From: CAZBME01 sp964645835
Lineage (GTDB): Bacteria; Desulfobacterota; Syntrophia; Syntrophales; UBA8958
Direction: 5' to 3'
NCBI GenBank assembly: GCA_964645835.1
Contig: CAZYDG010000061.1
Coordinates: forward strand, 1 to 64,000
DNA length: 64,000 nt
Under the pieces are notes generated by a model, which was not told the origin of the DNA, did not search any database, and saw nothing but the letters and a program-made list of their open reading frames with translations. Both the position numbers and the translations under genes were made by a program. This document shows positions 1 through 9,193 of this stretch, in pieces (within the stretch, counting starts at the first letter, position 1; the number at the start of each line of letters is the position of its first letter).

Positions 1-1
1 A

Positions 2-196
2 GGTGAGGCGATTCGGAACACAGCCGGTACGGGCGGTCTTGGGTCGATCATGTCCGATACCCTCGAAGTTTCCAACACGGATACGGCCAAGGAATTTATC
101 AACATGATTACGGCTCAGCGGGCCTATTCATCCGCCGCCAAAGTTATTACGACAGCTGATCAGATGACACAGGAACTTATGAACATCAAGAGATAA
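2..196 (+). CDS. flgE: Flagellar hook protein FlgE, C-terminal end (partial)
   Basis: Only the last 64 codons are present; the start lies outside the window. The tail has the conserved C-terminal helix of flagellar rod/hook proteins: an LEVSNTD segment, then an NMITAQRAY segment and KVITTADQM, ending in NIKR. This helix packs in the core of the hook filament outside the cell. FlgE is preferred over FlgF/FlgG because of the VITTADQM-type ending, but the closely related rod proteins cannot be fully excluded from 64 residues. A stem-loop with a T-rich tail follows directly, so this is probably the last gene of its flagellar operon. Confidence 0.82.
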   Translation, partial: GEAIRNTAGTGGLGSIMSDTLEVSNTDTAKEFINMITAQRAYSSAAKVITTADQMTQELMNIKR

Positions 197-207
197 CTGG
201 AAAACTG

Positions 208-245
208 AAAGGGAGCGGATTAATGAATAATCCGCTTTCTTTCGT
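208..245 (+). terminator. Rho-independent terminator after flgE
   Basis: A 9-bp perfect stem (AGCGGATTA / TAATCCGCT, about 214-222 and 228-236) with a short loop is followed by TTCTTTC. It starts 12 bases after the flgE stop codon. Confidence 0.75.
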
Positions 246-273
246 ACTAAGAGCAGACTTTCAAAATTAACTA

Positions 274-301
274 TTGACATTATTAAGAATGGTAATATTA
301 T
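274..301 (+). promoter_or_regulatory. Consensus sigma-70 promoter with no obvious gene downstream
   Basis: TTGACA (274-279) and TATTAT (296-301) are separated by 16 bases in an AT-rich stretch just after the flgE terminator. Transcription would run rightwards from about 308 into a region where no recognisable protein is encoded. Confidence 0.5.
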
Positions 302-790
302 AGGCTTTATTCATTTTATGATGTTGCCTGTCCTGATCATACGGGATGACCTCCCCAGGAGACCTGACATTTCGGGTAGGGGATTTGAAAAACGCGTGTC
401 GGCAGGCAGGGGGGTCGATTTTGAACCATCGACTGGGCGTTTCATGAATTGAATTAACTGGTCCGGTGCCATGTCTGGAAAACGTTCACATTGGTCCCGG
501 ATATCGACGACGACTATGGCCGTACTGAAAATCGGAACAACAGACGTTGCACCCGTCGTTGCCCAAACCAATCCCACTGGACGAGCGGCTCAGGAAGCGG
601 CTCGTCAACAATCCAGGGCTCCTCGCCAGAAACCCCACATACCTTACTCTGTCCGTCAGGAAGAGTCGATTACGTGCCGTGAAACATCGGCAGGCACTTA
701 TGAAGCCATTCTCACGGGAAACGATCCAGCCATTCATGGAAGGGCCGAAAACAGAAAAGGGCAGATAATCGACCTCTGGATTTGATTCCA
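302..790. other. Unassigned intergenic region
   Basis: About 490 bases between flgE and the convergent SPFH gene. Several short overlapping open frames occur on both strands (for example 318-449 and 471-785 on +, 486-854 on -), but none has a good ribosome binding site or a recognisable family. It may hold a decayed gene or an untranslated RNA made from the promoter at 274-301. Confidence 0.4.
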
Positions 791-792
791 TG

Positions 793-817
793 TAGGGGCA
801 GGCCCCTGTGCCTGCCC
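793..817. repeat. GC-rich palindrome between convergent genes
   Basis: AGGGGCAGGC pairs with GCCTGCCCT around a CCCTGT loop. It lies 16 bases before the stop codon of the leftward SPFH gene. It may act as a bidirectional terminator or be a REP-type repeat. Confidence 0.5.
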
Positions 818-832
818 TGTGATTCTCAACGT

Positions 833-1957
833 CTACGCTATCCGTTCGCCGCAAGAATTACAGAAAATGGCGCTGGTCAGATTTTCGGCGCTGCATTTTG
901 GACATGTTTTCGGCTGTGTTTTTTGCTCCACGGAAATCCCGCAGTGACAGCAGAACCGGGCGCCTATCGTCAGGTTTTCGCCGCAGTGGGGACATCGCTG
1001 CACGATGACGATCTGATGGCCGCAATATGGGCAGAATCGGGCGTCCCGAGGCACAATCCGACGGCATGATGCACAGTTAATTCCCTCGTCTGCGAGGGGC
1101 TGAGATGGCGATGCCTTGAAAGCTTCTGCGAACATTGAAGGCATCATGAATCCCATGCCCATTCCCATGGCATTTCCCGTTTCTCCCTGGTTTTGGGAGG
1201 CCGCCTCCAGGGCCATCGCAGCCTTCATCTTCAGAAGCTTGTTGAGATCGTCAAAGACACCGAGCTTGCTCTTGTCGTCAATGGCCTTTTGAACCTCCGG
1301 TGGCGGTGTGATGGAATTGATGTACAGGGAGGTCAAACCGAGACCGAACTGTGAAAAATCAGCTTCCAGCGCCTTCTTGAGATTGTCGGACAATTCGCTG
1401 TACCGGGCGGGAAGGTTGAAGATTGTGTCGATGTGCTCGCCCATGAAATCATTGAAACGTGATACTATGACGCGGTTCAGGTATTCGGCCACTTCGTCGG
1501 ACGTATAGACACCCTGTGTGCCTACGAGGCTGTTAATGAACAGAACGGGCTGAAGGATGCGGATGTTGAAGACGCCGAAGGCCCGGAGCCTGATCAGGCC
1601 CAATTCAGTATCCCGAAAGGCAACGGGGTCCCGTGTTCCCCAAGTTAGATTGGGGAATACCTTCATGTTGGCGAAATATATCTCTGCCCGAAGGGGGCTG
1701 GTCATGCTCCAGGGGAGACTCAGGACCTTGGTGAGGATGGGGATGTTTGCCGTCTTCAGGAGATGACGTCCAGGACCGAAGGCATCGTAGGCCTTGCCCT
1801 GATAAAAAAGGATAGCGGCTTGACTTTCACGAACCGTCAATTGGGCGCCCCATTTGATTTCACCGGACCCCTGCTCCGGGATGCGGTGGATCAACTCCTT
1901 TCCCGATTCGTCAAACCATTCGATGACTTCCAGGAAGACAACATTATCGGTGCCCAT
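833..1957 (-). CDS. SPFH-domain protein with C-terminal zinc ribbons
   Basis: 374 residues. Residues about 1-230 form an SPFH (stomatin/prohibitin-like) domain of the YdjI/virion-core type, with motifs such as GPGRHLLKT and a LGLTSLYINSI strand. Residues 240-275 are Met/Ala-rich. The C-terminal 80 residues hold six CxxC pairs (CASC, CPYC, CPHC, CCHC, CPKC, CNSC from about 295 to 369), enough for three zinc ribbons. Proteins of this layout are thought to form membrane-associated or phage-shock-like scaffolds; the exact role is unknown. There is no transmembrane segment. AAAGGAG precedes the ATG by 7 bases. It follows the exported protein gene at 1979-2503 by 21 bases, so the two are probably one operon. 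Confidence 0.88.
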   Translation of the reverse strand: MGTDNVVFLEVIEWFDESGKELIHRIPEQGSGEIKWGAQLTVRESQAAILFYQGKAYDAFGPGRHLLKTANIPILTKVLSLPWSMTSPLRAEIYFANMKVFPNLTWGTRDPVAFRDTELGLIRLRAFGVFNIRILQPVLFINSLVGTQGVYTSDEVAEYLNRVIVSRFNDFMGEHIDTIFNLPARYSELSDNLKKALEADFSQFGLGLTSLYINSITPPPEVQKAIDDKSKLGVFDDLNKLLKMKAAMALEAASQNQGETGNAMGMGMGFMMPSMFAEAFKASPSQPLADEGINCASCRRIVPRDARFCPYCGHQIVIVQRCPHCGENLTIGARFCCHCGISVEQKTQPKTCPKCSAENLTSAIFCNSCGERIA

Positions 1958-1978
1958 GGGTGCGCTCCTTTCGTCTGT

Positions 1979-2503
1979 TCATTCGCCTCTCAAGCCTTGC
2001 AGCAGATTATCCATTTCCTCCTGATCTGCACCGCTGATCCGCATCTTCACGGCATAGATTGCGTCGGCGAGCCTGATTTTCGTATTCCGGGCGTCCTTAT
2101 ATAGGTCATCCATTCCTTTGGATAATTGGCTTACTGTGATCTCATAGACTGCAAAAGCTGAAAGACCTCCCTGGATGGCAGAGGCCCGGTAGTGACCCCA
2201 AAGAATCATCTCTTCCTTGCTGAATGTTACCTGGGGGTTCTTCTTCTTTTTGCTGTTAGTCAGGCTCAGTCGCTTCCTGATGTCATCAATCTGCGACATC
2301 TTGTATTGGTCCGACATGAACGGTTCATTGCATTTTATGATGAACGAACTTCCCAGAAGGAATCCCGACAGAAAATTGAATTTCTTGCTTTCCGTCCAAC
2401 TTTGCCAATCCGTACCATCGAATTCGGATACGATGGTTTTTTCTGCAAAGGCGGTGCTGCACAAAAGAAGAACGATTAAAAAACCGGACAGCATTTTCTG
2501 CAT
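1979..2503 (-). CDS. Exported protein of unknown function
   Basis: 174 residues with a clear Sec signal peptide: MQK, then a hydrophobic run to about residue 18, then an AFA cleavage site near residue 20. The mature part is hydrophilic and largely helical. It contains a motif FLSGFLLGSS followed by a single Cys (about residue 58) and a lysine cluster KKKK near residue 96. I do not recognise the family. It lies 21 bases upstream of the SPFH/zinc-ribbon gene on the same strand, so it may work with it at the envelope. Confidence 0.75.
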   Translation of the reverse strand: MQKMLSGFLIVLLLCSTAFAEKTIVSEFDGTDWQSWTESKKFNFLSGFLLGSSFIIKCNEPFMSDQYKMSQIDDIRKRLSLTNSKKKKNPQVTFSKEEMILWGHYRASAIQGGLSAFAVYEITVSQLSKGMDDLYKDARNTKIRLADAIYAVKMRISGADQEEMDNLLQGLRGE

Positions 2504-2650
2504 GATACATTTACCCCTATATTGCTTATATTATATCCTCAGTTCAAGGATGTTGCTGCATTATAGGGGATGGGCGCACGGCGCGTCAAGCAGAGAATCT
2601 CGCCAGAATCAATCACCAAACCCAAAGACTTTGATGCACGTATGACAAAA

Positions 2651-2769
2651 AGCTGCGGGGTATTGGCCTGGAGGCGAATAGGATTTTTCCCAACTCGCAA
2701 TCAGTGATGTCATCTTTGGATGAAAGTCGGGAAAAATCCCCTAAGCCGGAAGGCCAATGCTCCGCAGCT
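2651..2769. repeat. Long imperfect inverted repeat (hairpin element)
   Basis: The arms 2651-2691 and 2729-2769 (41 bases each) are reverse complements at roughly 80 percent of positions, with blocks such as AGCTGCGG, ATTGGCCT and GGATTTTTCCC matching. The 37-base loop is unpaired. It fills most of the gap between the exported-protein gene and malQ and carries no open frame. It could be a MITE remnant or a stable structured transcript. Confidence 0.75.
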
Positions 2770-2830
2770 ATCCATCCGATTTGGCTGAAATCTGTTGTGG
2801 ATTAAGGCCCGCTTGACATTCGAGAATTGA

Positions 2831-5599
2831 TCATGCCATTCGTCCCGCCTCGACGATCATCCGCCGGATTCCATCGTTGAATGCCTTTTGGGCAATGAGG
2901 TTCGGTAGGGTCAAGTGGAGCCGGAAATTCCATTGGTGATGGGCTATTCCGGGGTTGTTTATCCGTTCGGACCGGGAATCAGCCCGCCGGAGGTTATGGT
3001 CTGCGGCAAGGAGGTCCTGGACAGGGATGACAGCCAAGAGGCTTGGACTGTGCAAATGTCTGTCGATGATTTCACGGCATACATCAGGACGGCATACTCT
3101 GGGCGCCACACCCTTGTGGCCGAGGATATCCTGGTAATAGATCTGGATAACGGCCCGGTCATCTTCCTCCCACCAGCCCCGGATAGTGGACATGTCATGG
3201 CTGCCCGGGGTGGAAACGGAAAGATAGGGGGCTGTCCGGGGATCGTCGAAGATATCGCCCAGCATCACGGGCATCCGTGGTATTCGTAAAGAAAGAATAT
3301 TCAGATCTCTCAGAACCTCCGGGACACAGTGGGGAACCATGCCCAGGTCTTCGCCGCAGATCATCATCTGCGTCGCCTCTGTGAGGGAGGATAATTTTTC
3401 CCAGCCTTCGGCCTGCCAGAGGGCCTCTTGACGATTGAAGAAATAATCCTCATAGAACCGGCGCAGAATGGTTTTCGTTTCCGCGTCTAAGGCCTGAAAG
3501 GAAGCGGTCTTCTCCATGAGAATGCGTGGATGAAATTGCCGCCGGTTGTTTGGCCCGTCGGGAATGAGGATGATGTTGTCATGGAGGCGCAATAGACCAT
3601 CGAACTTTTCCCGGAAGAGAGGGTCTTCCCGGATGGCCTCTGAATGGGCTGCCATGTGTGACGCAAGATCATCCTGTGTTTGGAAGGCCGTCTTGAATCG
3701 GTAGTATCCCGGTGCTTTTTCATCCAGATAGTCGCGGATGATCTCATCGGTGTCGCTACCAAACGATTGTTCAAGAATCTGATCAGTGATCCACGGAGTG
3801 CAAAGGCGATCAAAGTTGTGCAGGCCTTCGGCTGCCAGTTCCGTATCCATCAAAGGGAGAGCAGGTTGGAAGCGTCCCTGCAATGCTGTCCGCGCGCCTT
3901 TGGGGATGGCCCAGATGCGGAAAAAGCCGATGATGTGATCTAGGCGGACGGCGTCGAAATAGCGGCTCATGTGTTGCAGCCTATCCCGCCACCAGATGTA
4001 GCCATCTTGAGCCACGGCCTCCCAGTTGTATGTGGGAAATCCCCAATTCTGCCCCGTTTCGGAGAAATCATCCGGCGGCGCTCCAATGGCTTCATCCATA
4101 TGAAACCACTGGGGGTTGAGCCAGGTTTCGACGCTGCCTCGGGCCACGCCGATCGGGATGTCGCCTTTCAGGATGATGCCCAGTGACCTGGCATAATCGC
4201 TTGCCTCCGCAAGTTGCAAATGCAGGTGAAACTGGACGTAGTAATGGAAATGGATATAGTTTTCATCCGCAGCGTCAGGGGCGGTCAGGGAGTCAATCAG
4301 GTTGGGGGAGGCGCTTTTGTCAGCTCCCCATTGACAGTGATCACTCGTTCCGTAACGGTCCCGGAGCACACAGAAGGCGGCATAAGGCCTCAGCCATTTG
4401 ACGTTATTATCAAAGAAGGCTTGGAAGGACGAGGTGTTCAGAAAACGGCGGCCATCTTCCATGAAGAGTTTCCACAGGATGTCCTTTTTAGCAGCCATGA
4501 CGGCCTCATAATCAAGGACGGAACTTTCGTTAAGTTCTTTTGACCGGACACTGATTTCCCTTGCCAGATCTGAGCCGGGGCTGGCAAGGTCGTCCAGGTT
4601 CATATAGAGGGGATGGAGGGCAAAGACGGAGATCACACCATAGGGGTAGGAATCGTACCAGTTGCCATATGCAGTCGTATCGTTGACGGGCAGGATTTGT
4701 ATTATACGGATACCCATCTGCTTTGCCCAGTTGGCGAGTTCCTTGAGGTCTCGAAATTCTCCCGTTCCCATGCCCCTGTCCGTCCGCAGGGAGAAGACGG
4801 GAACGGCCATTCCAGCGCCCCGCCACGGAGCCTGGTCATGCCGGAAGGGGCCGACTGTGGCGATGACCGCACGAGTATCGTCACCGGCATCGGGTAATGG
4901 CGCCTCGAAGAGGCGGTCTGCGCTATCTTCCCACATGATGTAACGGCGGTTTCCATCGGCGGTGTAGAATTTATAAGAAAAGGATTTCATGTCACAGGGA
5001 ATGTCAAAGTCGAATATCCAGTTGGGGTAGGGGCCGGGTCTCATAACAGGGGCCCTTTCGATTTCCCATTCTCCCAGAGAGGGTATTTCTCCGGCAATGT
5101 AAACAGCCTGTCCGGAAGGTACGCGGGGAGCTGCTACCTGAATGCGGATAGTTAATGAATTTTGCCCCCCAGGTGATGTGTTTGAAGTTGCTGCAGATTC
5201 AGTTTTGTATGGGTGTTGTTCCTTCAGGGCACGATGGAAAAAGACCTTTTCGAAGGGCGCTGTTTCTAGGATGGCATCCATATCGTGAGAAGACCTCCAG
5301 AGATCGAACAAATCCAACATTTCCAGGTGAGGAAACCCATCCGGACGGAACCGGCGCTTTTTTCCGCCTTCCCGTTCAATGAGGGCGCCATCGCCGCGGT
5401 CAATATAGTAGATGTAGTCGAAAGGAGGGGGATTTTGTCCGGGAATGGCGATTTCAGCTTTCCAGAGGCCTGTTTGGTTGTCATAGTCCATTTGCAGCGC
5501 CCGGGAGGCATTGCCGTTGCCAAGGTCGGGCAGGGAGCCTCCGACCAGGAGCTTTTCTTTATCGACAGGCCGATAAGGTATAGAAAATCGTATTTTCAT
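2831..5599 (-). CDS. malQ: 4-alpha-glucanotransferase, DPE2 type, with two CBM20 domains
   Basis: 922 residues. It moves alpha-1,4-glucan segments between maltose or maltodextrin and glycan acceptors, in the cytosol. Two N-terminal starch-binding CBM20 domains (about 1-105 and 147-255) precede a GH77 catalytic domain (about 262-915). The expected catalytic residues are visible: nucleophile Asp in RLDH (about 554), acid/base Glu in CGEDLG (about 750) and the stabiliser Asp in PGSHDMST (about 802). Nucleophile and acid/base are some 195 residues apart, far more than in ordinary bacterial MalQ. An insertion there is typical of plant cytosolic DPE2, and conserved pieces such as HFDRL-like and YYFNRQE motifs match that form. 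There is no strong Shine-Dalgarno at the ATG. No glycogen genes are adjacent. Confidence 0.93.
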   Translation of the reverse strand: MKIRFSIPYRPVDKEKLLVGGSLPDLGNGNASRALQMDYDNQTGLWKAEIAIPGQNPPPFDYIYYIDRGDGALIEREGGKKRRFRPDGFPHLEMLDLFDLWRSSHDMDAILETAPFEKVFFHRALKEQHPYKTESAATSNTSPGGQNSLTIRIQVAAPRVPSGQAVYIAGEIPSLGEWEIERAPVMRPGPYPNWIFDFDIPCDMKSFSYKFYTADGNRRYIMWEDSADRLFEAPLPDAGDDTRAVIATVGPFRHDQAPWRGAGMAVPVFSLRTDRGMGTGEFRDLKELANWAKQMGIRIIQILPVNDTTAYGNWYDSYPYGVISVFALHPLYMNLDDLASPGSDLAREISVRSKELNESSVLDYEAVMAAKKDILWKLFMEDGRRFLNTSSFQAFFDNNVKWLRPYAAFCVLRDRYGTSDHCQWGADKSASPNLIDSLTAPDAADENYIHFHYYVQFHLHLQLAEASDYARSLGIILKGDIPIGVARGSVETWLNPQWFHMDEAIGAPPDDFSETGQNWGFPTYNWEAVAQDGYIWWRDRLQHMSRYFDAVRLDHIIGFFRIWAIPKGARTALQGRFQPALPLMDTELAAEGLHNFDRLCTPWITDQILEQSFGSDTDEIIRDYLDEKAPGYYRFKTAFQTQDDLASHMAAHSEAIREDPLFREKFDGLLRLHDNIILIPDGPNNRRQFHPRILMEKTASFQALDAETKTILRRFYEDYFFNRQEALWQAEGWEKLSSLTEATQMMICGEDLGMVPHCVPEVLRDLNILSLRIPRMPVMLGDIFDDPRTAPYLSVSTPGSHDMSTIRGWWEEDDRAVIQIYYQDILGHKGVAPRVCRPDVCREIIDRHLHSPSLLAVIPVQDLLAADHNLRRADSRSERINNPGIAHHQWNFRLHLTLPNLIAQKAFNDGIRRMIVEAGRMA

Positions 5600-5695
5600 G
5601 ATTTTCGATTATATCAGATGAGATATGGAATGGGAAGAATGAGCCGCCAATAAAAGCATTTGATATTTTATTAGGTATATTATATAGTTCAATAT

Positions 5696-7117
5696 ATGAT
5701 ACCCAAGGAAATGGAATCCGTTAAAATCTATCAAGGTATGGCGTTGATGGCCGATCCCATCTATCAATATACCTGTTTCACAGTGCCCGTTTCCGAAAAG
5801 ACGGATGAGAAGACGGAGAAGGATCTCGTCGATTCGCCATGGATGCAGCGCCTTCGCAGGATCTATCAATTGCAGAGTGCTCGCTGGGTCTATCCGTCGG
5901 CGGAGCATACCAGGTTCCAGCATGCCCTGGGAACCATGCATCTGGCGGGAGAGTTCGGCAAGACCTTGTATCCCAGTCTCCTGGAAGTCACCAGCGAGGT
6001 GCCCTCCCTCCATTATGTCGAAGAATTGCTAAGAATTTCCGGTCTCCTCCATGACATCGGCCATGGGCCGTATGGGCACTTCTTCGACGATAATTTCCTC
6101 GACAGGTATGGCCTGACCCATGAAGACATCGGCAGGGAACTGATAGTGAAGAAACTGGGCCGAGTTATCCGGGGGATTCGCCGAAGCCCGTCAGGGCCTC
6201 TGGCGGAGGATGAGTTCCTTGATCCCCGGCAGGTAGCCTTTCTCATCAAGGCGCCTCAAGAGAACCGGGATGGGGCGGCGCCCCTTTGGATGCGCCTGCT
6301 CAGGCAACTCTTTTCCGGAATCTATACGGTCGACAACCTGGATTATGTCCAGCGCGATGCCTACATGACGGGCTTTTCCCTAGACATTGTCGATATTGCC
6401 CGAATTCGTTACTACAATTTTTTTACGGAAGATGGTCTGACCCTTCATCAGGCGGGATTGTCCGCACTCAGCCGTTTTTTGAACGCCCGTCTCAATCTCT
6501 ATGCCAATGTTTATTTTCACCGGACCACACGCGCCCTTGATCTTCACCTCCAGGAGATTTTTCGGGAGACAATGGACTTTCTCTTTCCCCGGAACCCCCT
6601 GGAGGCCATCGATGAATATCTCCGTCTCGATGAGTGGTATCTTTTCCATACCGTCAGAGGCTGGCACGCGGATGAGAATCCCCGGAAAAGAAGATTGGGC
6701 CGGGAATGGGAAACTTTGTATAACAGGCAGGTAAAATGGAAAATGTCCTATTCGACGGAATTTTCCATAGATCAGTTGCAACGGGGAACCAGTTTTTCTG
6801 CCGCTGCCGACTACGAAAACCAAATACGGGGTTATTTGCCGAAATCTCTGAGAAAAAAGGCATTCAAGGTGGATCTGGCTATGCAGGATCCCCGGCCCAT
6901 CAATCCCATGTCGCAAACCGATAAGGGCGTCAATGTCTTCAATCCCGCCACAGAATGTATCTCCCGTGAGCCCCTGAAGGATATCTATCGTTTTATCCCC
7001 GCACGGGTTGTTCATTTCCGGATCTTTGCCCTGAACCATGATCATGACGGGGAACTGACAACGGCAGCAGTCAAAACCCTGGAAGACCTGCGTGATGCAT
7101 CACGAACGAATATATAG
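5696..7117 (+). CDS. HD-domain phosphohydrolase (dNTPase-like)
   Basis: 473 residues. The HD metal-site pattern is clear: RFQHALG (His about 76), LLHDIGHGPYGH (His-Asp about 119-120) and DNLDYVQRDAYMTG further on. This order is that of the SAMHD1/dGTPase-like HD family, which removes triphosphate from deoxynucleotides or cleaves other phosphoesters; substrate is not predictable here. The C-terminal third (about 330-473) is less conserved. Alternative ATG starts occur at 5711, 5738 and 5747 and none has a strong ribosome binding site. It sits just upstream of the anaerobic ribonucleotide reductase gene, so a link to dNTP balance is possible. Confidence 0.82.
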   Translation: MIPKEMESVKIYQGMALMADPIYQYTCFTVPVSEKTDEKTEKDLVDSPWMQRLRRIYQLQSARWVYPSAEHTRFQHALGTMHLAGEFGKTLYPSLLEVTSEVPSLHYVEELLRISGLLHDIGHGPYGHFFDDNFLDRYGLTHEDIGRELIVKKLGRVIRGIRRSPSGPLAEDEFLDPRQVAFLIKAPQENRDGAAPLWMRLLRQLFSGIYTVDNLDYVQRDAYMTGFSLDIVDIARIRYYNFFTEDGLTLHQAGLSALSRFLNARLNLYANVYFHRTTRALDLHLQEIFRETMDFLFPRNPLEAIDEYLRLDEWYLFHTVRGWHADENPRKRRLGREWETLYNRQVKWKMSYSTEFSIDQLQRGTSFSAAADYENQIRGYLPKSLRKKAFKVDLAMQDPRPINPMSQTDKGVNVFNPATECISREPLKDIYRFIPARVVHFRIFALNHDHDGELTTAAVKTLEDLRDASRTNI

Positions 7118-7138
7118 ACACTATGAGTGGAAGACCCT

Positions 7139-9187
7139 ATGCCATTTGAAGAAACGACAGATTTAACCCTTTTTGTCCGGTCATCCGGTGAGGATATTGC
7201 CCGGTGGGACCGTCGGCGCATTGTCGACGCCCTTATTCGGGAAACGGTCATCGATGCTGAAACTGCGGAAGCCATCAGCAAGGCCGTGGAAAAGCAGATT
7301 GTCGCCTCCGGCATCAGTGTGCTGACCGCCCAGTTGATCCGGGAGCTTGTCGATGCCAAACTGATCGAACGGGGAATGGAGAAAGAACGGCGCATGCATG
7401 CGCGCCTGGGATTTCCTTTGTATGACGTGGAGCAACTGATCCTTCACCAGAATAAAGAGAATGCAAACATCCCTCATGGTCCGGAGGGGACGAATCTCAT
7501 CCTTGCGGAGGGGATCAAGAGGGATTATGCCCTTCATCATGTTTTTTCACGAGATATTGCCGATGCCCATGCCATAGGCGATATTCACCTTCATGGCCTC
7601 GGTTTTATCGACCGTGCTTTCAGTGTCTATCAATCCCTGACTTATCTTAAGCGATTCGGCCTCAATCTGCCCCATTCCCTGACGGTAGCAAAACCGGCCA
7701 AGCACGCCGAGGTTCTCCTGGCCCATATGGTCCGTTTCGGCGCTATCCTTCAAGGATATGTCGCCGGTGTTATCGGTTGGGCTGGTGTCAATTTTGCTTT
7801 TGCCCCTTATCTGACGGATATGAACGACCGGGAGATCACACAGTTTGCCCAGATGCTCATTTACGAGTTTTCCCAGTTGACGTCGGCACGGGGAGGGCAG
7901 GCCATGTTTACGGATATTCATCTGTACTGGGATTTGCCGTCCCATTTGGCCGATCTGCCGGCCATCGGTCCAGAGGGCAAACCGACGGGTAAGACGGCCC
8001 GGATGTATGAGCGGGAGGCCCGGAAGTTTGCGTGGGCCCTCTTCGAGGTTTACAAAAAAGGCGATGGAACGGGAAAGCCCTTTATCTTTCCACGGCCCAT
8101 CCTCCATATCACTTCCGATTTTTTTAGCAGCCCCGGGCACGAAGAGTTTCTTCTGCATGTCTGCCAGGTGTCGATCGAGAAAGGAAGTCCCTGTTTTGTG
8201 TTCGATCGTTCGTCATCAACTACCGGATCGGTCTTCGGTCATCAGTATCCCGGTGAGGAGAACGAGACGGCTCCATGGATTCCCCGTTATTTTGCCATTC
8301 ATAATGTTTCCCTGAATATGCCGCGCCTAGCTTATCGGGCCGGCGGGGACGAAAAAGCCCTCTTTGGCCTCATCGACGAAGCCATGGAACGGGCCGTGAA
8401 GGCCCACGTCCAGAAACGTCAGTTTATAGAGAATCTTTTGTCCTACGGCGACGAAGGGCCTCTTTCCATGCTGGCCATGAACCGGGACGATTATCCTTAT
8501 TTGCGTATGAATCTGGCGAGCTATCTTATCGGTATGGTCGGATTGAATGAACTGATTCATATCCATACTGGAAAACCCCTCCACGGCTCCGAGCAATCCC
8601 TTCAATTCGGCCTGAAGGTCGTCGAGGCCATGAAGACTCATACTGAACGCCTAAGCATTGAAAACGGTATGAAGATCGCTCTGGATCAATCCCACGCAGA
8701 GACGACGGGACACCGTTTTGCCAGGTTGGACCTCAAATATTTCTCACCCATGTCGGGACGCTTTGTGCGTGGCGATTTGGCGCGGGGTGAAGTCTATTAT
8801 ACGAATTCAACTCAGATTTGTGCATCTGCCCCGGTATCGCCGATGATGCGGGCCCTTGTGGAAGGACGTTTTCATAGTATGATTCAAGGCGGAACTGCAA
8901 CTCACCTGTGGCTGGCCGCGCAGGGTCCGTCGTCGGAGGATCTGGCTGCCTTCCTTAAAAAAGTTTTCTATGAAACAGACAATCGGCAAATTATCCTTGC
9001 TCCCGATTTCACAACATGCCAGGCCTGCGGTTCGACCAGTCGTGATCTTGGGGACACATGCCCGTCCTGCGGGTCAGAATCGGTCGAACAGATTTCCATG
9101 ATCACCCAGTATTTCAGCCGTGTATCCGGCTGGAACAAAGGGAAATTGGCCGAACTGCGCGACAGGCTCCGCATATCATCGCTGTAA
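7139..9187 (+). CDS. nrdD: Anaerobic ribonucleoside-triphosphate reductase (class III)
   Basis: 682 residues from the ATG at 7139, which has GGAAG six bases upstream; an in-frame GTG lies at 7127. The enzyme reduces NTPs to dNTPs by glycyl-radical chemistry without oxygen. An ATP-cone occupies about residues 5-95. The core has the GSPCFVFDR active-site Cys region and a C-terminal zinc ribbon (CQAC and CPSC, about 620-640). The last segment is unusual: where the family normally has a TGY glycyl-radical motif, this protein reads TQY (Gln codon at 9107-9109). A Gly occurs seven residues later in RVSGWNKGK. No nrdG activase gene is nearby. It follows the HD-domain gene by 21 bases. Confidence 0.93.
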   Translation: MPFEETTDLTLFVRSSGEDIARWDRRRIVDALIRETVIDAETAEAISKAVEKQIVASGISVLTAQLIRELVDAKLIERGMEKERRMHARLGFPLYDVEQLILHQNKENANIPHGPEGTNLILAEGIKRDYALHHVFSRDIADAHAIGDIHLHGLGFIDRAFSVYQSLTYLKRFGLNLPHSLTVAKPAKHAEVLLAHMVRFGAILQGYVAGVIGWAGVNFAFAPYLTDMNDREITQFAQMLIYEFSQLTSARGGQAMFTDIHLYWDLPSHLADLPAIGPEGKPTGKTARMYEREARKFAWALFEVYKKGDGTGKPFIFPRPILHITSDFFSSPGHEEFLLHVCQVSIEKGSPCFVFDRSSSTTGSVFGHQYPGEENETAPWIPRYFAIHNVSLNMPRLAYRAGGDEKALFGLIDEAMERAVKAHVQKRQFIENLLSYGDEGPLSMLAMNRDDYPYLRMNLASYLIGMVGLNELIHIHTGKPLHGSEQSLQFGLKVVEAMKTHTERLSIENGMKIALDQSHAETTGHRFARLDLKYFSPMSGRFVRGDLARGEVYYTNSTQICASAPVSPMMRALVEGRFHSMIQGGTATHLWLAAQGPSSEDLAAFLKKVFYETDNRQIILAPDFTTCQACGSTSRDLGDTCPSCGSESVEQISMITQYFSRVSGWNKGKLAELRDRLRISSL

Positions 9188-9193
9188 TTTCCG

